This document shows, one piece after another, positions 1-5,972 of a stretch of DNA of 14,938 nucleotides. The first letter of the stretch is position 1. Each line of letters starts with the position of its first letter. The stretch covers positions 1 to 14,938 of the forward strand of contig JAKLIS010000001.1 of the NCBI GenBank assembly GCA_022709485.1, read 5' to 3'. The notes below the pieces were generated by a model, which saw only the letters and a list, made by a program, of their open reading frames with translations, did no database searches and was not told the origin of the DNA. Source of the stretch: Elusimicrobiota bacterium (GTDB taxonomy: Bacteria > Elusimicrobiota > Elusimicrobia > F11). A program made the position numbers and the translations under genes.

Positions 1-508
1 GGTCCACCAGGGCCTCGAGCATTTGGAAGCTGGCTCCGCCCGCCCCGATAATAATTGCCGCCTGGAATATGGTGACAGGAACGGGCCCCCTCTGCAGGAT
101 CTCACCCACCTCAATGCGGCTCCGTAGATGGTCGGATAATTTATCCTTCTTTTGGCCCAGCGCTCCCAGATAAATGATACGGCCCACCCCGGCTCTGGCC
201 GCACCATCGGAAAAATTTTGAGCAGCCAAGCGATCCCGTTCCACAAAAGATCCTTTTATTTTCCGGGGTTTTTCCATGGAATGGACAAGATAATAAGCGG
301 CATCCACCCCTTTTAACGCCTCATCTAAGGATGGGGAGGCGAGGAGGTCGGCATGGAAAACTTCAACTCCCTTGGGAACCCAAAGCTTTTGGGGATCTCT
401 GGAAATACATCGGACTCGGTACCCTTTTCTCAACAGGCCGTGGACCAGGCGTGACCCAATATATCCGCTGGCTCCTGTGATAAGAACGGTTTGGATGGGT
501 TTTGTCAT
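1..508 (-). CDS. NAD(P)-binding SDR-like (NmrA/NDUFA9-type) protein, 3' end missing
   Basis: The 169 visible residues run off the left edge, so the C-terminus is missing. The N-terminus (MTKPIQTVLITGASGYIGSR) is a Rossmann beta-alpha-beta with the glycine pattern GxxGxxG at residues 12-18 (TGASGYIG), typical of atypical/extended short-chain dehydrogenases that bind NAD(P). Further in are AYYLVHSM and a conserved-looking GRIIYLGAL segment, as in the NmrA/complex-I NDUFA9-like group of nucleoside-diphosphate-sugar-epimerase relatives. The substrate cannot be told from this fragment. It probably acts in the cytosol as an oxidoreductase or as a non-catalytic NAD(P) sensor. It begins 6 bp after the stop of the SirB1-like gene on the same strand, so the two are probably co-transcribed. 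The family call is firm; the function is not. Confidence 0.85.
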   Translation of the reverse strand, partial: MTKPIQTVLITGASGYIGSRLVHGLLRKGYRVRCISRDPQKLWVPKGVEVFHADLLASPSLDEALKGVDAAYYLVHSMEKPRKIKGSFVERDRLAAQNFSDGAARAGVGRIIYLGALGQKKDKLSDHLRSRIEVGEILQRGPVPVTIFQAAIIIGAGGASFQMLEALVD

Positions 509-514
509 GAAATT

Positions 515-1369
515 TTATTCTTCTATGAGTTGGAGAAGCTGGGCCAGCCGCCGAGCCTTCGAGGTTTGGCCCCTATCCGTGTATAGGTTAATGAGATTCA
601 CAATAAGCCGCGCCAGCGTTCCCAAATTTGTCATGGGGTCCAAATACTCCTGCCGAAAGGGCATCCCCAGCTTTCGAACGAGCATTTCACAATCTTTTGA
701 ACGAAGAATTTTTCCGCGGTTGAAAGCGTCTATATGCGTCACGCCTCTCGGAGTGCGGTGTCCCACCACGAAATGTCCCGGAAGGCCCACCCCGTGGACG
801 GGGAGTCCCAGCCGCCAGGCAATAAACAGGTAGACACAGGAAAGAGATATCGGAATGCCGGCGCGGCGATCCAAAACTCTATTAATGAAACAATTATCCG
901 GGTCAAAGAAATTTTTGGTATTTCCGGAAAATTTTTCTTTTTCAAATAAAAATCGCCGCATCGCGTTCACGCCCTTGGTAGGAGCGGGCTCCAGATGAGC
1001 CATCATCCGGTTGACTTCTTCCGCCATCCGATCAAGGGTTTGGGAAACATCTTTTTGTTTCAGATCCGGATAGGCGATGGTGGCCAAAAGATACGTTCCT
1101 TTCTCAAGATCTAAATTCGCGCCCCGTTGAAATAACTGGCGAAACGCGGGCTCCAGCTTCTCAAATTGATATTCCTCCACGAATTCATTAAATGATTCCC
1201 GCACACGGAGATCTCCCACGGATTGGCCGGACTTTATAAGCCGTGGATTTCTTTTAATGAGGCCCTTTAATTGATCTTTGACCAGCTTTTGGGTGCCTTC
1301 ATTCTCATCTTCAAGAAAAGTGAGAAGAAGATGGAAATCTTTGGCTGTCACGCGTTTTTTTGCCGTCAT
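515..1369 (-). CDS. SirB1-like transglutaminase-core protein
   Basis: The protein has 284 residues from the chosen ATG. Residues about 85-235 match the SirB1/Transglut_core2 domain: GTYLLATIAYPDL, then FFDPDNCFINRVLDRRAGIP, SLSCVYLFIAWRLGLPVHGV, and GLPGHFVV, followed by HIDAFNRG. The usual family signature GIPISL..YL.VA.RLGLP..GV..PGHF is clear. C178, H199 and D214 sit where a Cys-His-Asp triad could lie, but this family often lacks the cysteine and its activity is unproven. The first 70 residues are a charged helical region, and the last 40 look like a helical repeat. The reading frame stays open upstream to 1468, but that extension runs into a palindromic repeat, so I prefer the ATG at 1369 even though its Shine-Dalgarno site is poor. 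It is first in a two-gene unit with the SDR gene. Confidence 0.88.
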   Translation of the reverse strand: MTAKKRVTAKDFHLLLTFLEDENEGTQKLVKDQLKGLIKRNPRLIKSGQSVGDLRVRESFNEFVEEYQFEKLEPAFRQLFQRGANLDLEKGTYLLATIAYPDLKQKDVSQTLDRMAEEVNRMMAHLEPAPTKGVNAMRRFLFEKEKFSGNTKNFFDPDNCFINRVLDRRAGIPISLSCVYLFIAWRLGLPVHGVGLPGHFVVGHRTPRGVTHIDAFNRGKILRSKDCEMLVRKLGMPFRQEYLDPMTNLGTLARLIVNLINLYTDRGQTSKARRLAQLLQLIEE

Positions 1370-1389
1370 GGGTTTTGATTTAAAAAAGA

Positions 1390-1395
1390 ATTGTA
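1390..1395 (-). promoter_or_regulatory. Possible -10 box for the SirB1-like/SDR pair
   Basis: Read on the minus strand, TACAAT lies 20 nt before the ATG at 1369, which would give a leader of roughly 14 nt. No convincing -35 box was found at the right distance, so this is a weak call. Confidence 0.3.
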
Positions 1396-1444
1396 AACCG
1401 TTCCTTTCCCATGAGTTTAATATATTCCTCTTGCGAAATGCGTT

Positions 1445-1549
1445 CTCCCTCTCCCTGTGGGGGAGCAAAAATATGCCAGCTCCCTCTCCCTCGGGGAGAG
1501 GGTCGGGCCTGCCCGCCGTAGCCCGCGGGGCGAAGGCGGGGTGAGGGAG
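1445..1549. repeat. CTCCCTC...GAGGGAG palindromic intergenic repeat with a half copy
   Basis: The full element at 1480-1549 begins CTCCCTCTCCC and ends GAGGGAG, so its ends pair. Inside are two nested hairpins: CTCTCCC with GGGAGAG, and CCCGCC with GGCGGG around a GC-rich core. A shortened copy (CTCCCTCTCCCTGTGGGGGAG without its first base, 1446-1465) lies 14 bp upstream. Repeats of this type are spread through intergenic regions of many bacterial genomes. It sits between two divergent genes and is followed by a run of five T on the plus strand. Its effect on transcription is unknown. Confidence 0.75.
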
Positions 1550-1590
1550 TTTTTCCTGAAATATTGATACAGGCCATCGTCACTTTCCCG

Positions 1591-1599
1591 TGCTAAAAT
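1591..1599 (+). promoter_or_regulatory. Extended -10 promoter giving a near-leaderless mRNA
   Basis: TGCTAAAAT is an extended -10 element (TGn plus TAAAAT). Only 6 nt separate it from the ATG at 1606, so transcription should start at or within a base or two of the start codon. There is no Shine-Dalgarno sequence before this ATG. The same TGCTAAAAT is seen 7 nt before the ATG at 14594. Confidence 0.55.
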
Positions 1600-1605
1600 C
1601 CGAAC

Positions 1606-2538
1606 ATGAGATCAATGCGCCCCATCATTGTTGAAATTTTTCCCGCTTTGATTCTTTTTATTTTCGCCCAGTACCTGGGGGGAATAAAAAATATTGAACC
1701 TTTTTATACTTATCTTTATCTGTTTTCATGGTTTCCATTTATTTGGATTGTGGATCGCGTTTACCGCTTTCGAACCGGGCGATCTCATTTGGGTCTTAAA
1801 AATCCCGCTTTTCGGTCTAACGCAGTCCTATTTTTGGCTTCGACTTCCTTCTGGTTAATTTTTGAAGTTATTAATTTCCGTTTGAACAATTGGCTTTATC
1901 TGGGATTACCCACCGAAATTTGGATACGCTGGCCGGGGTACGCGCTTTCATATGCCACGGTTCTCCCTGGCATTTTTTTCTTATCTGATTTTATTGAAAC
2001 TTTTTTTCCATCTTCTCAAGTGAAAGCCCCTATTTCAGAGATTGGGGAAACTAAATCTCAAAGATGGCCCCTTGCTTTTGGAATGGCCATGCTTATTTTT
2101 CCCCTTATATGGCCAAAATATTTTTTTCCTCTGATTTGGGGTTCTCTTTTTTTTCTATTAGAGCCGGCCGTTCAAGTATGGGGGGGCCACTCCCTTCTTC
2201 AAGACTGGCGTGAGGGACGATGGAAGAAGACAATCAGTCTGTTGTCGGCAGGACTCATTTGCGGGCTTTTTTGGGAAGGATCTAATTTTAGCGCCGGAGC
2301 CAAATGGCAATACACCGTCCCCTTTGTTGGATTTTTAAAAATTTTTGAAATGCCCATTCTTGGATTCTTAGGATTTCCCGCGTTCGCGTTGGAGCTTTAT
2401 GTGATGTACCAATTTTTTCTAAGAGGCTGGGTCAAACTGGGAACTGCCCAGAAGACCTTAATCATCTTGGCCATGGTTTTATTTTGGGCCGCTGCCTTTT
2501 GGGGGATCGACCGCTTCACCGTTTTCATCTGGAGATAA
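1606..2538 (+). CDS. Polytopic membrane protein of unknown function
   Basis: This 310-residue protein is almost wholly hydrophobic, with about 8 to 10 predicted membrane helices (for example residues 8-27, 35-55, 70-92, 108-132, 152-170, 172-190, 208-226, 240-275 and 283-305). The loops between them are rich in Trp, Phe and Arg. The C-terminal third (GLFWEGSNFSAGAKW, then TVPFVGFLKIFEMPILGFLG and a FALELYVMY stretch) resembles a conserved uncharacterised membrane family that I recall from several Gram-negative phyla. I cannot name a substrate or reaction. It is predicted to lie in the inner membrane. The ATG has no Shine-Dalgarno site but lies right behind an extended -10 box. The next gene starts 3 bp after its stop, so the two form one unit. 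Confidence 0.85.
   Translation: MRSMRPIIVEIFPALILFIFAQYLGGIKNIEPFYTYLYLFSWFPFIWIVDRVYRFRTGRSHLGLKNPAFRSNAVLFLASTSFWLIFEVINFRLNNWLYLGLPTEIWIRWPGYALSYATVLPGIFFLSDFIETFFPSSQVKAPISEIGETKSQRWPLAFGMAMLIFPLIWPKYFFPLIWGSLFFLLEPAVQVWGGHSLLQDWREGRWKKTISLLSAGLICGLFWEGSNFSAGAKWQYTVPFVGFLKIFEMPILGFLGFPAFALELYVMYQFFLRGWVKLGTAQKTLIILAMVLFWAAAFWGIDRFTVFIWR
2531..2538 (+). promoter_or_regulatory. Shine-Dalgarno site that sets a TTG start
   Basis: GGAG at 2531-2534 overlaps the end of the membrane-protein gene and lies 7 nt before TTG at 2542. No ATG or GTG in that frame is better placed, so TTG is taken as the start. The overlap suggests translational coupling. Confidence 0.65.
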
Positions 2539-2541
2539 TTT

Positions 2542-3195
2542 TTGCTTATTAGGTGGATTAGAAACTTTTTGAAAAAAGGGCCTGCCCATAAACCGGGAAA
2601 GAAAGCTGTTTGGCCTACCTCAGAAGAAATCGCTTGTCTTCCATGGTTTGAGGAACTGTCTCAAGAGCAAATTGTGGTTATTTCCACCCCGGAAAAAGCG
2701 CGCCGCGCCTTTGAATTACTGATTAAAGAAAAGGTCGTGGGTTTTGACACGGAGTCCAAACCCACCTTTATTAAGGGACAAATATCCCAAGGACCCCATG
2801 TCGTGCAATTTGCCACAGAAAATCGCGCTTATGTCTTTTTACTTCAACAGGCGGATTGCAGAAGGATTGTGGGTAACCTCATCAAATCCTCGGCTCTTAA
2901 AAAAGTGGGTTTTGGATTAAAAGACGATCTCAAGCGGATTCAAAGTAAATTGCATGTCTGGCCCCAGAGCGTTTTGGATTTGGAGACGCTTTTTACAGCC
3001 CGAGGTTTCGGCCGGGGGGTCGGGGTTAAAGTCGCCGTGGCTCTCATTTTTAAGCGCCGATTCAAAAAATCAAAGAAAACGAGCACCTCCAATTGGGCCT
3101 CTCCTTTTTTGTCACCGCAACAGATCCGGTATGCTGCCAATGATGCCTTCGCGGCGATTAAGGTTTACCGCGCCTTATCTCCCGCCAAACAATAG
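2542..3195 (+). CDS. DEDDy-type 3'-5' exonuclease domain protein (RNase D-like)
   Basis: The protein has 217 residues and a TTG start supported by GGAG 7 nt upstream. The DEDDy metal-binding motifs are all present: D69 and E71 in VVGFDTESKP (ExoI), D129 in GFGLKDDLKRI (ExoII), and Y197 with D201 in IRYAANDAFAA (ExoIII). VLDLETL and VKVAVALIF also match RNase D/WRN-type domains, where the second region usually reads LAxLxxxxLG. The domain covers residues about 45-212. There is no HRDC domain, so this is not a full-length RNase D. The first 25 residues are basic. It probably trims RNA or DNA 3' ends in the cytosol; the substrate is unknown. It follows the membrane-protein gene by 3 bp, with no obvious functional link. 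Confidence 0.88.
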   Translation: MLIRWIRNFLKKGPAHKPGKKAVWPTSEEIACLPWFEELSQEQIVVISTPEKARRAFELLIKEKVVGFDTESKPTFIKGQISQGPHVVQFATENRAYVFLLQQADCRRIVGNLIKSSALKKVGFGLKDDLKRIQSKLHVWPQSVLDLETLFTARGFGRGVGVKVAVALIFKRRFKKSKKTSTSNWASPFLSPQQIRYAANDAFAAIKVYRALSPAKQ

Positions 3196-3287
3196 CGTCC
3201 TTTTTTCTCCCCGGAAGATGTTAATTGGGTTGAGTAAGATTTGAGAACCCTGAAGAGTTTGTTAGAAGAAAATAATTTTGGTTCCGG

Positions 3288-3574
3288 TTAAGGGAAAGAG
3301 GTGTCACCTGGATAAGGTTTTTTTGTGCGAGGGATTTTGGGCGCTTGATCATCAAGTGGCTGGCGATAGTTGATGCAACCTCTCAAGGACTGTGGCCAAT
3401 CTCAGGAATGGCCGGGAGGGGGTCTGTTTTTTCGGGTATTAAACTCCACAAGGCGGGATGAAACCAACAAAGTTCATGTTTAGCGCTGTCTGGATGTTCG
3501 CGGATTCCTGCCCGAAGTTTTTTGACTTCTTCGATAAGTTCCTCTCGAGACATGGATTGAAGATCTTCATCCAT
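3288..3574 (-). pseudogene. Frameshifted small conserved protein (94 aa when repaired)
   Basis: The first 58 codons read MDEDLQSMSREELIEEVKKL, then HELCWFHPALW and IPEKTDPLPAIPE. This matches a small conserved protein of unknown function that I recall with the pattern MSREELI..V..LR.GIR.HRDS..HELCWHHPALW.LLPEKTDP.P.VPEWPQFLRGC. Two extra bases (AT on the minus strand, 3399-3400) break the frame after IPE. Removing them restores WPQSLRGCINYRQPLDDQAP and a stop at 3288. This gives 94 residues with the expected conserved end. As it stands, translation stops after IGHSP (63 aa). The match on both sides of the lesion makes a true frameshift (or a sequencing indel) the best reading. The frame is also open upstream of the ATG, so the original start is uncertain. 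Confidence 0.78.
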
Positions 3575-3576
3575 AA

Positions 3577-4171
3577 CGTAGTCGTGTAAATCAAGCTCAC
3601 CTTTGCGGGCCCAGCCGGGCTTGCGCTCACGAATTTCAATAAATGCCTATTCTTCACATCTTTGAAGAGCGTTTTTCCGCGCCCCAAGATGAGCGGGCTA
3701 ACCGTAAGACGGATCTCATCAATAAGCCCCAGATTCATTTAGCTTGATACCAAAGAAGCCCCGCCCACAAGGTAGATATTCTTCCCGGCAGCTTCCTTCA
3801 TGGAGGGGATGTCTTCCGCATCGCGGATGATTCGAGTCGTTTTCCAGTCAACTTTCTTCAGCGTCTTTGAGACGACGAAATGAGGCGTTTTGTCCGCCCA
3901 CCGCGCGTATGCAATTTCGTTTGTGGTGGGGACTTTTCCTGTCAAAGGCAAAACCCCGGTGGGGTTCGCTAGAACCGCCATCCAAAACTTTTCATAATCG
4001 GGATACATGACGCGCCCAAGAAGGCAAGCGTCGACTGAATCGAGCATGGCGGATACATTTTTCCATGATTTCTCATCTTCTTCCATCGCCCAATCAAGTT
4101 CTCCGTTTGGGCCTTCAATAAACTCGTCTACTGACACCTGACACCTGCAACGCCGCAATAATTTTTCTCAT
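3577..4171 (-). pseudogene. RibD C-terminal/DHFR-like reductase, broken by a duplication and a nonsense codon
   Basis: Repaired, this would be a reductase of the RibD C-terminal/dihydrofolate reductase-like family (YyaP/YfjB type), about 195 residues. The true start is the ATG at 4171, behind a strong Shine-Dalgarno site (GGGAGGTG), reading MRKIIAALQVS. Then a 7-bp tandem duplication (TGACACC twice, 4132-4145) shifts the frame. Past it the frame continues VDEFIEGPNGELDWAMEEDE, CLLGRVMYPDYEKFW, ADKTPHFVVSKTL and YLVGGASLVSS. There a TAA (3739-3741) replaces an expected Leu codon, and the same frame goes on as MNLGLIDEIRLTVSPLILGR and KVSLIYTT. The family stop codon is also missing, so the frame runs on to 3439 and overlaps the start of the neighbouring pseudogene. 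Two independent lesions mean it is almost certainly inactive. Confidence 0.85.
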
Positions 4172-4486
4172 AAAGAGCACCTCCCACTTTTTAACGGCGC
4201 GCGTTCTTTCTCAGGGCATTCGCACTAACGAGAAAGTCCAACTGAAAAGTCATCAAACCGCGTGGGCTTGATGATCATTCCCCACAGAGCCGCTATTTTT
4301 AAAACCTCGAATTGAACAATTTGGTTCCGAAAATTATGCGGATTAACGGAACTTTTATGATTGGTGGGGTCTTCTTAATATTGGCAAGAGCGAGCGGTGT
4401 TTAAGCAAATCGTTAAAAACAGGCCTTTTGATTAACAAGACCGTGTGGGCAAGGAAAAATTCGATTTGTAAATTAGAAAAGGCAAA
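4172..4486. other. Gene-free stretch, probably eroded sequence
   Basis: I see no convincing coding frame in these 315 bases. Short inverted repeats are present: CTTTCTC with GAGAAAG (about 4204-4237), and TCATCAA with TTGATGA (about 4250-4274). The first bases hold the Shine-Dalgarno site of the adjacent DHFR-like pseudogene. Its base composition becomes AT-rich toward the porin leader. Confidence 0.5.
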
Positions 4487-4515
4487 TTGACGCACCCTCC
4501 AAAATTACATAAAAA
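4487..4515 (+). promoter_or_regulatory. Possible promoter of the porin leader RNA
   Basis: TTGACG (4487-4492) is followed after 17 bp by TAAAAA (4510-4515). The -35 is one base from consensus; the -10 is weaker. Transcription would start near 4521, exactly before the first hairpin of the structured leader. Confidence 0.4.
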
Positions 4516-4560
4516 TTCTCTTGTCGCTGCAAAGAAGCAGCGTAATGCGTGGCAAAGAAG

Positions 4561-4595
4561 CCTTCTTGAGAGAAAATTTCAAGAAGGTTTTTTTT
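4561..4595 (+). terminator. Intrinsic terminator 1 in the porin leader
   Basis: A perfect 9-bp stem, CCTTCTTGA with TCAAGAAGG, encloses a 9-nt loop and is followed directly by eight T residues (4588-4595). Confidence 0.88.
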
Positions 4596-4630
4596 AGGGA
4601 CTTTAAGAAAAGCTTCGCCCAAGCAAGGTC

Positions 4631-4664
4631 GCCTTTCCCGAAATATTCGGGAAGGGCTTTTTTT
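4631..4664 (+). terminator. Intrinsic terminator 2 in the porin leader
   Basis: A 12-bp stem (GCCTTTCCCGAA with TTCGGGAAGGGC, one G-U pair) closes on a 3-nt loop and is followed by seven T residues (4658-4664). It is stronger than terminator 1 and lies 37 nt before the porin start codon. Confidence 0.92.
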
Positions 4665-4701
4665 ATGCCCTTTTTGCTTCACTTGATAAAGGAGATCAAT
4701 C

Positions 4702-5841
4702 ATGAAAAACTCAAAAATGAGAAAAATGCGGAAAAGTTGGTTGTTCGCGGGATTGTTCACTTTGGCGCTGGTTCACGCCGGGGCCGAAGAATCCGGACTC
4801 CCCACCATATCCGGCTTTGTGGATACGGCTTACATTTACAGCTTCGACAAGCCCCTATCGGGAACCATCTTTTCGCGTTCCTTCGATAGTCAAGACAACA
4901 ACATCTCCAATACCGGCCAAATCGCTCTGTCAGGGGTGAGAGGCGATGTGGGATATATGGTTAAGTTGTTGATGGGAAACGACGCGGAGATCCTGAGCCT
5001 TTCGGAAGGAACTCGAAGTTCATTTGACCTTCAAGAGGCCTATTTGACCTACAAATCCCCATCCACTGGACTCGGCTTAAAAATCGGGAAAATGGTGACC
5101 TATATGGGAATCGAAGTGGTGGAATCAAAAGACAATCCCAACATCTCGAAAGGGTATCTTTATAATTTCGCCGAATGCATCACTCATGTGGGCGGTTTTG
5201 CCACTTATTCGGCTGGAATTTTGGATCTAGCGCTTGGCGCGGTGAATGGGTGGGACGTTCATCCAGACAATAATAAAGACAAAACTATGGCCGGAAAAAT
5301 GTCCCTTAATTGGGGGAACCCTCTGTTTCTTCAATTATCGGGTATGAGCGGTTCCGAACAAGGGTCAAGGCAGTCGGCGGATAATCCCGCCACGGGTTTT
5401 AATGAAACCCTGGATAACGACGGCCACACCCGGACCTCGGTGGATTTAACCGGCGTGACGAGAATCATCCCCAAATTGGCTCTTTATTTCCAGGGAAATT
5501 GGGGCCAGGAGAAAAAAGCCGTGGCCGATCCGACTTCCGGATTATTGGAGTTGGCCACTTGGCGCGGGGCGGGATTCCAGCCGGTCCTCAGTATTACCGA
5601 TAAGTTTTCCGTCGGGGCCCGTGTTGAGTATTTTGAAGATCCCGAAGGGGCCCGAACCGGCACCGCCGACTTTTCCGGCACTAACTACACAGTGACCCCT
5701 GCTTATAAAATAGCGGAAAACCTTACGTTTCGCGCGGAATACCGGTACGACCGGGCTAATAAAAAGGTGTGGCAAGACGATAACGGCACAGCCAAAGACA
5801 CGTCTTCAACCACCAGCGCGGAATTTATCGTGACCTTTTAA
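4702..5841 (+). CDS. BBP2-like outer-membrane beta-barrel porin
   Basis: The protein has 379 residues. A basic N-terminus (MKNSKMRKMRKSW) and a hydrophobic stretch (LFAGLFTLALVHAGA) form a Sec signal peptide, probably cut near residue 27-29. The mature part starts GLPTISGFVDTAYIYSFDKP, and consists of alternating beta strands: FDLQEAYLTYKSP, GLGLKIGKMVTYMGIEV, FAECITHVGGFATYSAGIL, NLTFRAEYRYDRAN. It ends in Phe (AEFIVTF), the usual outer-membrane targeting residue. These features fit the BBP2 (OmpL-like porin-2) family, whose hallmarks include G-[KR]-x-x-x-x-x-G-E near the front and an R-x-E-Y-R-x-D strand near the end. The substrate is unknown. AAAGGAG lies 7 nt before the ATG. Expression probably depends on read-through of the two terminators just upstream. 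Confidence 0.88.
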   Translation: MKNSKMRKMRKSWLFAGLFTLALVHAGAEESGLPTISGFVDTAYIYSFDKPLSGTIFSRSFDSQDNNISNTGQIALSGVRGDVGYMVKLLMGNDAEILSLSEGTRSSFDLQEAYLTYKSPSTGLGLKIGKMVTYMGIEVVESKDNPNISKGYLYNFAECITHVGGFATYSAGILDLALGAVNGWDVHPDNNKDKTMAGKMSLNWGNPLFLQLSGMSGSEQGSRQSADNPATGFNETLDNDGHTRTSVDLTGVTRIIPKLALYFQGNWGQEKKAVADPTSGLLELATWRGAGFQPVLSITDKFSVGARVEYFEDPEGARTGTADFSGTNYTVTPAYKIAENLTFRAEYRYDRANKKVWQDDNGTAKDTSSTTSAEFIVTF

Positions 5842-5865
5842 ATAAATATTCCCAGATGACGAAAT

Positions 5866-5923
5866 GCGCCAGGAAAGGGGGTCCTTGCCAGGGGAAACCG
5901 GCAAGGTCCTTCCTCCTGACGGC
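5866..5923 (+). other. Long imperfect hairpin after the porin gene
   Basis: The core is a perfect 7-bp stem, CCTTGCC with GGCAAGG, around the loop AGGGGAAACC. After a T-T mismatch it continues with GG/CC, and further out CAGGA pairs with TCCTG. It begins 24 bp after the porin stop. No T run follows, so it is not a standard terminator. It may protect the porin mRNA 3' end. Confidence 0.5.
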
Positions 5924-5936
5924 ATACTTCAAATAG

Positions 5937-5965
5937 TTGACGTCAGCGTGATTGTTTGATTAATT
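5937..5965 (+). promoter_or_regulatory. Promoter for the antiporter, near-leaderless
   Basis: TTGACG (5937-5942) and TTAATT (5960-5965) are 17 bp apart, and TGA before the second box makes it an extended -10. Only 7 nt separate it from the ATG at 5973, so the mRNA should start at or next to the start codon. Confidence 0.5.
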
Positions 5966-5972
5966 GGCGGTA

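Larger units (their letters stand above)
4521..4664 (+). ncRNA. Structured leader or small RNA with two terminators, upstream of the porin
   Basis: No plus-strand gene ends nearby (the last one stops at 3195), yet two strong intrinsic terminators lie here, so a dedicated RNA must be made. It would begin with a perfect hairpin CGCTGC-AAAGAA-GCAGCG (4525-4542). The decamer GCAAAGAAGC occurs twice, in that hairpin (4529-4538) and just before terminator 1 (4552-4561). The second terminator ends only 37 nt before the porin ATG. Either this is a free small RNA of about 75 or 145 nt, or it is a leader that must be antiterminated for the porin to be expressed. I recognise no known riboswitch class in it. 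Confidence 0.5.

Noticed and set aside
1370..1468. Upstream extension of the SirB1-like protein
   Set aside because: The extra residues come partly from the CTCCCTC repeat and have no family similarity; the ATG at 1369 fits better.
1480..1549. CRISPR repeat or terminator
   Set aside because: There is one full and one partial copy with no spacers. Although T5 follows, it lies between divergent genes, so a termination role is not supported.
4521..4889. Open frame of 122 codons across the porin leader
   Set aside because: It reads through two terminator hairpins and overlaps the porin gene in another frame; start is TTG without a Shine-Dalgarno site. Best seen as a by-product of the hairpins.
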